DNA from: Bacteroidales bacterium | GTDB taxonomy: Bacteria; Bacteroidota; Bacteroidia; Bacteroidales; P3 | Assembly (NCBI GenBank): GCA_017524785.1 | Contig: JAFXUY010000125.1 | Location: 1 to 62,257 of the forward strand | Reading direction: 5' to 3' | DNA length: 62,257 bases | Shown here: one piece after another, positions 30,701-37,300 of the stretch | How positions within the stretch are numbered: the stretch's first letter is position 1 | How the letters are laid out: the number at the start of each line of letters is the position of its first letter | Made by a program: the position numbers and the translations under genes | Notes under the pieces: generated by a model | The model's database searches: none | Told to the model about the DNA's origin: nothing | Seen by the model: the letters and a program-made list of their open reading frames with translations, nothing else

Positions 30701-30859
30701 CACTTGGTTGTGCTGGGATTCGTCAGCATAGTAACCATAGAACGGCACATACTCGTTGGTCTCCGTGCCGTCGGCAACAGTCAGCGTCTGTTGCGCTTGC
30801 GTGACCCAGGGCACCATTAAAAATGCCACAAGGGCCAAAGTTCGTAGAAACTTTTGCAT
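12716..30859 (-). CDS. Giant T9SS-secreted protein with about 60 cysteine repeats (6047 aa)
   Basis: One uninterrupted 18.1-kb frame. Residues 1-22 are a signal peptide (MQKFLRTLALVAFL to TQA). A TVADGTETNEY module (about 25-185) follows, then fibronectin III-like and jelly-roll-like domains to about 1900, including a tandem 264-residue duplication. PKD/Ig-like domains (about 2100-2400) carry WSTGATGNSI and YSWNSGATT motifs. About 60 repeats fill roughly 2400-5720, with consensus ACGSYTWNGQTY, SGVYTY, NGCDSTVTLTLTI. Divergent InlB-type repeats come next (GYIFSAWMTGN, GYHFVRWSTGD), then a type A T9SS sorting domain from VTIYSTDSK to KRVLVVR. It should be exported by SprA-type T9SS and form a long surface fibre; the adhesive role is inference. 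A terminator follows directly. The N-terminus closely matches that of the neighbouring 2576-residue protein. Confidence 0.93.
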   Translation of the reverse strand: MQKFLRTLALVAFLMVPWVTQAQQTLTVADGTETNEYVPFYGYYADESQHNQVLYPAADLTAMVGKSITQMVFYVSSYNYNYDWGTWTVSLGETSATSLSGIDNATTLTQVFTGAFETYLTSTTLTITFADSYTYNGGNLLLDINHPAGSYSQCYFYGIEATGASYCYDASRNFLPKTTFTYETPSSCTKPGAIVLGETTGTSAAISWTAGGNETSWNVYLNGVLTSDSPVSTPAYNFTGLEGLTTYNVAVEAICGNDVSSQRTASFTTLVYCANGSCDLSVYRTDSYDDSWNGCLINIMQNGNLVSSIDCPSGYSGSTATYTVCKGTPVTLTFTKGSYPGELGGTISDGAGDVVFTIENMSSYNTGDVIATISEPCPSCFKPTALTASDETVSGATLTWTRDTRNEAGETYTIYNVTDDVVYQTGVTGTSITLTGLNENTNYEFTVTTTCSATDNASALSVTFTTLANCPAPTNLAASDVTAHTADITWTGNASSYNVRYQVSSDVTEGFETGSLPAGWTKEGDGTWSVGTGDNNSTTGAHSGSYNAKITHGTTGNVTYLVMPAMNLAGAAEASLNMWYVNRSWSGDIDGFGVCYRVNGGDWNELFTTTAAHSTWTELNINLTGLADNYQIGFRMTDSYGYGVAIDDIVVVVPNDDWTSATATTNSYALQNLSAETTYKAQVQAVCASSQSAWSDAVSFTTDIACPVPTALTASNPTTNSVELSWTENGAATAWQICVNGDESNLVAATTNPFTLTGLTDATDYTVKVRANCGGIDGVSEWSNTESFTTVANCQVPDFAASNISNVAGFSANVAWNAANGNQSYILSYRTQEYFNGVNEQFGSTAAPSEWMRSNTLLSDALNGTPLAAYTGGWSFGASNGVFDNHAKVNIYGTSCKYWLVTPSFTVSDNPVLTFDLALTAYSGTLGAPSTAGTDDKFVVLITTNNMATWTILRQWDNAGSEYVYNNINSTATGEAVSINLSAYAGQNVKIAFYGESTTSNADNYLHVDNVLVGAAVAAGNWQTVATTETSAPLTDLVPLTPYEVKLQALCANNAQSDESNVVTFSTLEACPDITYVGFSEITPNSMTIEWTDDINTGATYTIYNMANQSVVASGLTSMTYTVNNLESNTAYAFGVEANCNADYSSNILVVSGRTACEAMSLPWTCGFEADEIRTTTNSEATPALPWCSWRYFTPSATSGRTYPYSYSSTTYAHEGSRSLYYYGITTTTYPEVMAFILPQIDVASFPMNGNRVTFYARMGAASNSKAVKAYTLTDPTDWSTATYVGEVTVSGATIEKYTIVLTNAAANEAYLALAVERGTGSLYLDDLTLEVVPSCLDVTDVTAAEVTGSTVTLTWTDADNNGATYTIYNMADESVVASNVAATTYTVQNLESNTAYTFGVQANCSNGDSPIATVNARTACTAMSLPWTCGFEADEIQTTSNSEATPALPWCSWRYFTPSATSGRTYPYSYSSTTYAHNSSRCLYYYGTTSTSYPEVMAFILPQVDVASFPMNGNRVRFWARSSSASYNKTVKVYTLTDPTDWNTATYVDEVVVSGTTHEEYMILLNNATPTAAYLALAVERGSGSLYLDDLTLDLKPRMITNLAATDITANSVTLTWEDVDADNNTTYTVSYGNSSESNVTGTSYTVSGLAANTSYTFTVMPNSPSAEASTVTAITKQNPAALPYVTGFEAGDDNSQWTVINDATNGWYFGSAAGNDGNGLYISNDGGNSNAYTVSGIQWSYAYRTLNLAEAGWYQVALDWMAYGEGNYDYLRVWLAPADINLVANKNPEQSSVSVNAYRTVTPAGWIDLAGGKLNVQSSWQNMANLFEVAAAGQYNLVLMWANDGSGGTQPPAVVDNIVFKAKKAFEPVNLTATNITATNAMLTWTRDERNNNTETYTVMNGDVAVVENVNNTNCQVPVIPNADNTFTVVAMNGNETSEAKAVTLRVNEYPTEAGKMVNLTYSYNFSDYNAPEVNFYYGMGNTRAAQAAETRTSTSANGLTFANTTSANWPVDGPVTVTFLNHNATPVNFSSCEVSYVCPSVVVDNEPVTVEANGTYTWTPEPNIANHATYTRNNHATTADATDLVETINDVVLNAGNCDSVYHHMALTVHPDYTIDTDMVICERESVTIGNETFSATGNYTVTLQSATGADSVINLHLQVNAAPIAYIYYNNRSVTSVAAYCDNADMEISARANITNVTYMWDDQSSDVNRTVNPSGTSTYTLVATDASTGCTSLPVELTVATTPVPVLTIAGDEAICYGANTTLTVSDSNNVDASYRWSTGATGNSITVNPVETTIYTVTATTNNSSACTATAEFTVTVNALPVVEVSTSVDALCAGSELTLNATSVDGYSYSWNSGATTAQATVNPTVSGAYTLTVTDQNECVNEFTTANVTVYPVYNINDQQTVCYTQNPYTWGTQTLTADGNYSQTFQTVNQCDSTVNLTFSFEQMSQQNSYREVCQGTEVTWGEETIVASEDTTLSYIDNSGDCPAQFNLILTVNPTKASSFEQVACDSYNWNVSGETYTQSGAYDYTLATTKGCDSVVTMNLTVNYQNTGIDVQTACDKFVWNLNGVTYTESTNEPVFTLAAANAYGCDSVVTLNLTVNNSTSGVDFHRVCDAKTFTWLDGDTYSLSVEPTDNITFTLDEPNAVGCDSVAVLHLVMNYVNDTLNWTSVTACDEYVIDTVACDGTVAPMYIRESGDYEMRTHNATTGRDQISRIHLTLTTSSYHTNIVSACVPYTWQIVVGQDATTGEPLYETVGTYNPVANDTVVSYAVESNNCNVIEVLRLHALRPSEVVTEVALCQNGSWTDGNNVEYVAANYELGENEPIVWNQATNADGCDSIDKVVFTVNPVYNVNAELTYCESEFENNTLVYANPNNAEQTIELTIPGELDQTAYTNSVVANWSTANGCDSVVTINYTVNPITYDTVEQQSCYTYHWDLNGEDYDEDANVTFKDPQANQYGCENYVTLNLTITDSLLTYDTIEVCTSYQGPDGVTYRETKTFREALTSTVNSCDSIHYTTYHVNQRALTELNIVTNMPYDFGGKTYTASQSNIQIVTTSDAGCDSLVVLNLTMVEPLTICEGQLPYESEYDFTLPVNAVSGIYTTDDEDTIIAYTVNMNVQNTVEQTACDSYTWEATGLTYNESTVEKKVYTAGAANGCDSIVTLNLTINESTTAEDTVTICDTYTWTNGNGQTYTTSGDYTWNTTNAENCPLVVTLHLTVNKNEGSTETLAVCDSVRWNETLYTESGTYTYNYSDDNQCVGTATLNLTVNPTVYASKSITINEASYIFDEVLYTAPADETFEKTVSGVAAGGCDSVYTIHLTVMQGDIVEDVINECGTYTWINGHTYGWIAANEAPDPTFKYKDLTDDSYIFENPTFDTVENGVMYTHVLWLTLAEASITDSTIARFPLSQQTLTLGDAEHGTHTLDFSAYTADATLDTALRFTDPTGYYCEVIVNYHINLVWNYDEADTEYVCYDVDSYTWNNTAHALTVGDNTFTETFNAGTADEQVTTKTVVRRPQVVVVASPETACDSYTWTEANMVINTTGNYEYTFTDVNGCDSLVTMAVTINASNTSVDVQEACDTYTWQNGITYTASNNTDTVVKTNAAGCDSIVTLNLTIKNSVATALTDGICLGVNYSANDFEIAATELTSGTHTYTKDNLTAANGCDSTVTLTLTVSEIIANAFTAEACDTYTWNRSDNSSEEKTASGTFRYDYTTAQGCNGYDSLYLTINNSYTKDSTIVYYGGSLRLEGVLYEAPITDSLVVFQGETTNGCDSIINYHLTVLQYTSEMDNIVACGEYTWARNNHTYQYISSAESEANNGALYKDITNPSNVTYVYTLPSVTETPNTYFLNLTLNEAYFGAVDTTVPLSIAELTIDTNHFDYSQYKANKQTPTFTETLRLHSDYYCDSIITYTIHLVNNYDTTEATVCSDVVEYTNGNKTWPMAEMGTTYWFYDTVDQATVNEFVHCYKVFRRSTTPVSNDVVACDSYVWTAANDTVILTSGSYTHHFLDANQCDYVEVLNVTINNNSGTAYTETACDSYTWHSIERTETGDYYYEYTDANTCASVDTLHLTINKNSGHNTEVTVCVSYTWVENNNTEYTNSGVYNRTYNDVNGCASVDTLTLTINPITYKDSVIWTSEGSYRFNGEMLMATGVYHRQIVHTGENQYGCDSVERFEIHVGNANYAVIDTISCSSFTWIDGNTYVWISDEDAAANMNESQVPALYKNETTGAYVYYNPTYSVPQVGDYDSIYMLRLTLTQNTTSSDVVTFYVSNQVLNYGDSTFDFTTENTTAYNNEGFTGTTVVSEVHFANPRYCDSIVTLTINVVNNYSEVETADICATETSYTWRNHTVSTATNDFDHMHTYRVYDTVGTAEAPVIEFITINQHPFSYATERRTACDTYTWNGLTFTESTSGATVVLEDQFGCDSTVTLVLTINKNTSTSTEATACGSYNWTTTDGFEQVLNESGVYTHDYNTPAGCPSTDTLNLTINQHVAVAIDTTVCNSLSWAGSNYTTSGTYTKTFTAENTCDSTVTMNLTVNTNTFSTEPDVVACGSYEWFGTVYTASATNLEYHTENVNGCDSTIFLNNLTINPVYDLTENMTVCDSYIWNGQTYTESGEYTFEGTTTKGCDSTVTLNLTVNTSTHNVETTVMCGSYTWATNGETYTESGDYTYSYTNNANCPSVDTLHLTIGDGRTFSIQNVKVCGSYDWVVNGELVETFTESTETSTDFVNPNTGCDSIVYLNLVIFPTYDVELTDVVCLGSGYTKNGFDIAAEEIAEPGEYVFTLNLTSEYDCDSTVTLKLTVDKVVTNTFTEVACDKYEWNAGDGETYVFTESGVYFSEMYTNAEGCANVDTLNLTINVNSNTAYTYAACDTYTWNGVEYNETGDYTYDYTNDLGCASTDTLHLTISNSENNTITETVCDSYTWTNGDGETYTESGEYTYNYSTDDGCTGKSILVLTVNKSTSGVETATACDSYDWNNETYTANGVYTFETVNAAGCDSIVTLNLTINNSTVGEETATACNFYEWKGNAYLQSGDYTFDTVNAIGCDSTVTLHLTINTPVSEAIDTVVCAVFEWDGATYEQSGEYTRMYTAANGCDSIVTVNLTVNNVVNTVVTATACDSYLWENGDGVAYTESGDYTATFENAAANGCDSIVTLTLTINNSIAYVDEQTACDTYTWINGVTYTASNDTATYVIEGVAANGCDSIATLNLTINNSSTGVDVQTACSSFEWIDGNVYTESNNTATFTLTNAAGCDSVVTLNLTVNNAVATEVEATACGSYEWNNNVYDQSGVYTYTTEAANGCDSVVTLTLTINQPTTATVSQTACGSYEWNGTTYTESGFYTYNTQNANGCDSTVTLILTVKSPVSSSLTAVACDSYNWNNTDYTVSGDYTVTFENAAANGCDSIVTLHLTINSAVATNVEASACDSYVWNGQTYSESGVYTYNGYTTTGCDSTVTLTLTISNTVNVNVEAAACGSYTWNGQTYTESGVYTYNTTTTTGCDSTTTLTLTINNAVATAEEVTACGSYTWNGQTYSQSGVYTYTTEAANGCDSTVTLTLTISDVVTTAEEATACGSYTWNGQTYTESGVYTYTTEAVNGCDSTVTLTLTISNATVDSIEVAACDNYEWNDSIYTESGVYTYTASAATGCDSTVVLTLTINQSVDTAITVTAVDSYEWNDSVYTESGVYTYTGTAANGCDSTVTLYLTITTAQQNTLTLVTSVNGSFMGSVNPEPGTYIYQLGDTVNMSATAFEGFQFTGWHITVSDVMQEVVLDTTIETSFSSFSQVVTDTMLGFTVNAMAMFAVDSNQQPSVWTVTLSSADETMGTVSPAGVSQVADGSNFTATATPNEGYIFSAWMTGNTVVSNEPVLTFMVLTNVSLVAVFMPDTTQPVLSYHVSGVANDTSMGYVSGSGMYEDGSVATLTAHAYEGYHFVRWSTGDTTATINLIVSGEDISLIAYFEANTGIDDVDMNDVTIYSTDSKIVVNGAEGNAVYVFDVNGRLINSTNNATEIVEFRMASTGVYLVKVGNAPAKRVLVVR
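13700..23660 (-). repeat. Array of about 60 coding repeats of about 147 bp
   Basis: By eye I count about 60 units. The last nine, nearest the C-terminus, are 49 residues (147 bp) each and nearly alike. Units become longer and more diverged toward the N-terminal side, some with insertions such as YGWIAANEAPD. Most units carry two cysteines, one in AC-x-SY and one in GCDS; a few, including the last one (TAVDSYEW), lack the first. Boundaries are approximate. Confidence 0.9.
26080..27395 (-). repeat. Tandem 792-bp intragenic duplication
   Basis: Two copies of a jelly-roll plus fibronectin unit (ALPWCSWRYFTPSATSGRTY and LYLDDLTL motifs in each) lie head to tail. The shared stretch CGCGGTTGCCGTTCATCGGG begins at 26311 and again at 27103, a spacing of 792 bp or 264 codons, so the frame is kept. 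Confidence 0.9.
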
Positions 30860-30950
30860 AATGTTTAGTTTTTAGTTATTAATATATTTTACTCACATTC
30901 ACTATATTATACACCCATCCAGTATGCACAGGGCATACGGACAGAATGTG

Positions 30951-30958
30951 CAAATATA
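30951..30958 (-). promoter_or_regulatory. Probable -7 box of the 6047-aa gene
   Basis: On the minus strand TATATTTG fits TAnnTTTG and lies about 92 nt upstream of the start at 30859. No TTTG sits at the usual 19-21 nt further upstream, so the -33 part is weak. Confidence 0.5.
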
Positions 30959-31041
30959 CACCTTTTTTTCAAAACAAGAATTTTTTTTTCTTTTTTCAAA
31001 AAGGCCACCGGCCTGCCGATGGCTGGCATCTGGCTCACCCT

Positions 31042-31116
31042 GTTCTTCGTTTGTTCTTCGATTGTTCTTCGATTGTTCTTCGATAGACTATCGAAGAACA
31101 ATCGAAGAACAATCGG
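31042..31116. repeat. Palindromic 11-nt tandem-repeat element, copy B
   Basis: Four units of type GTTCTTCGATT (31042-31085) meet two and a half reverse units. The segments 31060-31086 and 31088-31114 form a perfect 27-bp inverted repeat with a single unpaired base. The right side runs into GGTAAACAATTGA, almost the same as copy A. It lies upstream of the probable -7 box of the 6047-residue gene. The rest of the 477-nt gap (30860-31336) holds that box, a poly-T/poly-A tract and the terminator of the next gene; I see no gene in it. Confidence 0.92.
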
Positions 31117-31282
31117 TAAACAATTGATAATTAGGGATGCTTTTCGGCATCTCTGGTCGTTCCCAGGTGGCGATTGGTGCAGAGGTTTCATTACGACTTG
31201 GCTTACAATGCTTGTCCCGCAGTTTTTTTACGGAGAAAACATCCGGCGGTGTCAACATGTATATAGTCCCAATAGAAAAAGA

Positions 31283-31312
31283 GAGGGGGGAGGCCAATCG
31301 GCCTCCCCCCTC
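31283..31312 (-). terminator. Intrinsic terminator after the 2576-aa gene
   Basis: A perfect 13-bp GC-rich stem (31283-31295 with 31300-31312) with loop AATC is followed on the minus strand by TCTCTTTTTCT. It starts 25 nt past the stop of the giant gene at 31337. Confidence 0.88.
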
Positions 31313-31336
31313 CCGGGTCAGAGTGTCAGCACTCGC

Positions 31337-34300
31337 TTAGCGAACCACGAGGACGCGCTTGGCGGGAGCAGCACCTACCTTGACCAGGTAGACACCGGTG
31401 TTGGCCATGCGGAACTCGACGGTCTCGGCGGCGTTGTTGGTGCTGTTGACAAGGCGGCCGTTCACGTCGAAGACGTAGACAACACTGCCTTCGGCACCAC
31501 GGACAACGATCTTGCTGTCGGTGCTGTAGACGGTCACATCGTCCATGTCGGCATCCTCGATACCGGTGACGGCCTCGAAGTAGGCGGTCACGGTGACATC
31601 CTCGCCATCAACGGTGATGTTGATAGTCTCGGTGGTCTCGCCGGTGCTCCAGCGCACGAAGCGATAGCCTTCGTAGGCGTGGGCGGTGAGGGTGGCAACA
31701 GTGCCGTCCACATAGTAGCCCGAACCAGAGACATAACCCATGGTGGCGTCGTTGACTTCGCCAGTGACATGGTAGCGGGTCTCGGGTACAACGCTGTCGG
31801 GCAGGAAGACCGCGACGAGGGCGATGTTGGTAGTGACGGTGAAGGTGTAGGTGGCTTCGATCGAAACCACGGTGTTGCCGCTCATCCATGCCGAGAACTG
31901 GTAGCCAGCGTTCGGGGTGGCGGTGGCGGTGAAGCTGGCGCCGTCGGCAACCTCGGTGTCACCGGCAGGGCTCACAGTACCCATGGTCTCGTCGGCGCTG
32001 CTGAGCGAGACGGTCCATGTGGCGGGCTGCGGAGTGCTGTCGGCAGCGAAGTTGGCCATGACGTTGAGGGTCATACCAGCCAGCATGGCGGGCAGAGCGT
32101 CGATGCTGTAGGTAGCCGCGGTGAGGGAGCTGTCAACGACAGCACCGCCCATGGAGACTACCCAGTTCACGAAGTGGTAACCATTGTTGGCGATGGCAGT
32201 GACAGAGGCGCTGTCGCCCACGGCGAAGGTGTAGGTGCCAGGAGCGGGGTTGGTGGTACCCATGGTGGCATCGTTCACAGCGAGTACAATGGTGATATCA
32301 TCGGCGCTAGTGTTGGTGTCGACAGCGAAGATGGCGGTGACGGTGATGGTGGCACCGTAGTCGGCATAAACCTGCGGCAGAGTGCCGAAGTTCATCGGGT
32401 TGGCAAAGCCAAGGCTGTCGGTGGTGATGGTGTCGGCTCCCACTGCGGTACCAGAGAGATAGGTGGTGAGCACCCAAGCGTCGAGCATGTAGCCGGCATT
32501 GGGAGTGGCAGCAGCCTGGATGGCGTCGCCAACATGCACGTAGTGGTCGCCACTAGGCGTGATGGAACCCATTGTGGTGTCGTTCACGGTGTAGGTGACG
32601 ACGATGCTGTCGGCCTGGCTGTTGTCAGCCTGGAAGATAGCCTGCAGGGTGATGTCGGTGGCAGCCACGAAGGTGTAGGGGTTGGCAGTGCTTACAGTGG
32701 CGCCGTTAGCGTCGGCCCAGTTCACGAACATGTAGTTGGCGGCCGGGGTGGCGGTCACGGTGACACTGTCGCCGATGGTGTAGACACCACCGCCGTTGAC
32801 GCTACCGTACATCGGGTTGTTCTGGGTCAGGGTGACGGTAACCTGGTTGGCACCGGCAGCTTCGCGGAGCTGGAAGTTGTCGATGGCAATACGGAACATG
32901 TCGGTGCAGTTCCAGTGGCGGAAGGCCAGGTAGATGGTCTGACCGGCATAGCTGTTCAGGTTAACCACGGGCACATTGCCGGCGGCGGTCAGCGTCCACT
33001 CCTGGAGCAGGGTGAAGGCGGCGGTGTCGGCAGTGGTGGTGGAGACAAAGATGCCATAGTGCTCGGCGGGCCAGCTGGTATCCTGCGGGTTGGCGTTCCA
33101 GGTCACCTCGTAGTTGGTGCCGGCGGCCAGCTGGAACTGAGGAGTGACCAGCCAGTTGTCGGGAGTGAGGGCGCCAACGTTGTTGTCGTAGGAAGCCGAG
33201 TGCACAGCACCGGCGATGAGCTCCCAGTTGTAGCCGTCGCCGTCAGCGTCGATGACGCTCCAGCAAGCGGGTGCTGCACTGAAGTCCTGAGTGTAGGGGA
33301 ACACGGTGATAGGATCGCAGGTGGCGGTGGTGTCGCTGGTGCTATCGGAGGCGAACAGGGCGGTAATGATAATACCGTCGAAGTCGAGCGAAGCAGTGTC
33401 GCCAATGGTGGCCTCGGTGGTTCCCAGATTGTAGGACATAGGACCGTAGCCGGGGATATTCATGGTGATAGTCCAGTCGGCCAGGTGGTAGCCGGCGTTG
33501 GGAACAGCGGTCACGCTGAACACAGTGCCTTCCTCGTACTGGTAGGTGCCGGGGGCGGGGTTGGTGGTACCCATGGTGGCATCGTTCACAGCGAAGGTGA
33601 TGCTGATAGTGTCGGGCACAACGACGGTGGTGTCGCCGCCGGTGGTGTCGTTGCTGCAGGGGTTGTTCAAGGTGGCGAACAGGCCTGTCAAAGTGCTGGC
33701 ATCGCTAACGCTGTTGAGGATAGCGCCATTGGCATTGACGATTGTGAAGCTGGCTTCGTTGTCCCAGCTGCTGGCGCTGGTCCAGCTCAGGGTCAAAGGC
33801 GCATCGCCGCACACGTTCAGCTGGAAGGTGTCGTAGATAACGGTGCTGTACAAATCCTGCGAAGGCATGCTGTAGGTAGCCACCGTGGCACCGTTCTGTT
33901 CGAAGGTGAGGGTGGAATTGGACCAGCCGTCACCGTAGGAATCCTGAGCGTAGACGGTAATGCTGCAGCTGCCATTGGCGCAGTCGGTGGTAGCATTTAC
34001 GGTAACCATATCGGCGGCAGAGGTGGCCGAGCAGTTGGCAACCACACCGAAGGTGTAGCCGGTGCTGGCGGTCAAGCCATTAACAGTGTAGGTATTGCCA
34101 GTGATGCCAGTGGCAACAACGGTGCTGTCATTATATATTGTATAGGTGGCATCGGTGTTCGTATTGTCAGTCCAGCTGATGGTCACGCTGGTAGCAGTAA
34201 CGCTGTCAACTGCGAGGTTTGCAACAGGCATACATGAAGGAGGCAGGTTGAAGACAACACTGTCAACGCCGACACCATAACCATAACTGTCGGTCATCTC

Positions 34301-37300
34301 GAAGGCAACCTGATATACCGGGTTGGAGATATTCAAGGTTTCAACAGTCCATGTGGCATAAGCATCGGTATAGGTAGCCTGAAGTTGCCAATCAGTGCTA
34401 TCGGATGCGCGGGTGTAAACACGGAGCTCGTCAATATCGCCAGCCCAGCTACGCTGTACGTGGGCAAACTGAAGCTGGATACCGTTATCGCCGCCATCAA
34501 GAACGGGCGATATGAGTTTGGTCACATTGCCAGTGCTGCTGTGGGTGATACGGGCATTGTAAGTGCCGCTGTAGGCGCCGGTGGCTATGCTGTAGTCACC
34601 AGTTCCAATCGACCACGAGCCATTGCCAGACATAGACCAGCAGTTCAGTGTGGTGCTCTCGGCCTCGAAGTCCTCAACAAAGGGTATTGCGATAGCATCG
34701 CATGCAGTGTTGAAGGTGTAGGGACCAGCGATGCGGCTGTTGTCAGTACCATTGGCGTCGCAGTTGGCGGTGAAGGTCACATAATAAGTGGTATTGGACT
34801 GCAGGTTGTTCAGGACAACACTGTTGCCCGTGGAAACAGCCGTAACAGTGTCACCACCATCGGTCCAATAATCAACTGTGAAGTGGTGCATGGTGCCATA
34901 ATCAAGCTCGCCATTGACAATGAAGGTGACGCTATTGTTGGTGAGGTTCTCCACCAAAATGTTAGCAGGATTAATCATGCCGCAGGTGGGCAGGGTGGCG
35001 AAGGTGGTCGAGGTCCAGTTGCCATAGGTGACGCTGTCGCACACCGGACGCACATAGAACCAGTAATCCATATCGGCGGTCAGTCCGCTGAGGAGAAGCT
35101 GGTTAGCAATAGCGGTCGTGGGGTTGGTCAAGTCGACATCGCCAGTGCCATAGGCCACTTCCCACTCGGTCTCCACGTTGCCGGGATACCAATAGACTTG
35201 GGCGGTGGTGGTGGTGACGTTCTCAACAACGAGGTGGTCGATGTTGAAGCAGGTGGTGGTATAGGGAGCGCAGAACTGCACCTGAGGCAGGAAGTTCAGC
35301 AGCGAGGTGCTGCCATAGCCGCTGCCGTAGCCACGGAAGCTGGCGCTGGTGGCCGATGTGCCATAGAAATAGCACTGGGTCCAACCGGAAGCCGTGGGCT
35401 GCTCGAACTCGACGAGCAGGTTGCCACCGTTGTAGGTGAAGGGCTGGTCGAAGGTGATGGTCATACCGTCGGTGGTGCTGGCGCTGAGGTTACCAGTGTA
35501 GTAGGTAGTGAGGGCGGTGGTATCGAAACCGTCGGCCAGGTTCTCCTGAGTGGTGACACCCATTCTCACATACCAGGTGCCGCTACCCCAGTTGGCACTG
35601 CTGCCGCTGCTCACGAAGTAGTGCATCGAAGTGAAGGTCTGGCCAACCATGCTGGTGAGCATCGAGGCGGGATAGATGGACTGCACCTTCTGGGCTGCAT
35701 CGGCATAGTAGCCATACACGGGAGCATTGTTGTCGGTGGTGGTACCCTCGGCGATAACTGCACAGTTCATCGGCAGGTCGTTGGTGGTGACGGTGGCCAT
35801 CACGCTGTCGCCATAGTAGCCAAGGAAAGGCTCGTAGGCTTTGACGTAGACGTTATAGGTGGTGTTGGGGGTGAGTTCGAAGAAAGGTTTGCTCTTGGAG
35901 TATGTCATGAACCAATTAATCACGGTGTCGGCAGGACCCTGCAGGCCACAGGCCCACATGGTCTGGCGGTCGTTGCCGTTCCACACAGCCGTGAAGGCAT
36001 TGTGTGCGATGGCGTCGCCATGGAGGTTAGTGATGATCAGAGGCACGGGGACATAGGGGGCGATCGAGAAGTTGTCGACAGCCACGGGAGGCTGGGTGCC
36101 GCCGCTGACGTCGTTGGCCCACATCAGGACCACGGTGTAGAGGCCGGACTCAAGTAAGATAGTGTCGGCAACATTCTGCCATTCGGTATTGAGGTTCATC
36201 TTGCCACCGGCGGGGTTGAGGTCTATCCAACCATCGGGGGTAGTGTTGATATAGCCATTGGCGCTGGTGGTGCCGCCGGGGGTCAAGCCCGGAGTGGGGA
36301 TATACTGGCCGGGGACCAGCCATGCACGCAGGTAGTCGTAGCTGCTCTCGCCATTAGCTTTCCAGTCGAAACCATATACATAGTAAGTGCTGTCGCTGAG
36401 CATAATGGGACGAGTGGCATACGAGAACTGGATACCGCTGACGGTGTATGCGTTGCTGACGCCATTGTCGTTACTGATATAGAGGGCGTTGCTGCCGCCG
36501 TTGTTGACGGCGCTGCCAATATGCCAGGCATTGGTGTTGTCATTGTAGGTCATCCAGAGGCAGTCTTCACCAGACTCGAAGCCAGTGGCATACGGGGCAT
36601 TGGTGGGCGACACCATGGTCTGCACGGTCACCGAGACGGGCTCGGAAGCATCGTCGGCCGAGCAGTTGGCAACAACCGACAGGGTGTAGATGGTGCCTTC
36701 GCTGAGGCCAACAACTGCAATGCTGTCGGCATTGGCGGGGATGTTGTTGGCAACAACGGTGGTGCCATTCATAAGGGTATAGGTGGCACCGTTGTTCATG
36801 TTGTCGACCCAGCTCAAGGTCACGCTGCTGTCGGTGATGTTGAAAGCAGTCAGGTTGGTGACGGGGAAGCAGGAGGGGGCCTCGTCGAGGACCACATCAT
36901 CGACATAAGCATACTGGGTGCCAGTGCCTTTCACCAAACGGAAAGCGATGTAGCTGTCGGTAGCGGGAGCATTCATGAAGTAAACAACATGATTCTCGTA
37001 GGTAGAGCCAGCCGGGACGGCGATGGTCTGAACCGTGGTGAAGGTGGTGTTGTCGGTGGGGTCGCTCATGGTGCCGACCTCGAGGTTGGAGCCATAGCTC
37101 GAACCGCCGCGCACCCAGAAGCTGAGCTGCAGGGTATTGACCGGCAGGGTGGCATCGATCTGCGGCAGGACAGCCAACTGGTTGGTGGCATAGGACGAGC
37201 CGGTGGAGCTGGAGAAATAGAGGTCGCGGCTGCCCGTGCGAGGATAGCTGCTATAGGAATAGGGATAATAGGTATACGACGAGCTGGTGGCATCGTTGAT

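Noticed and set aside
12716..30859. Suspected assembly or frameshift problem in the 18-kb gene
   Set aside because: The frame is unbroken from signal peptide to sorting domain and the duplications keep the codon phase. A collapsed or expanded unit count in the assembly remains possible but cannot be seen.
31019..34237. 1072-codon plus-strand open frame as a gene
   Set aside because: It begins in hairpin element B and then runs antisense, in the same register, to the 2576-residue gene; the protein has no recognisable pattern.
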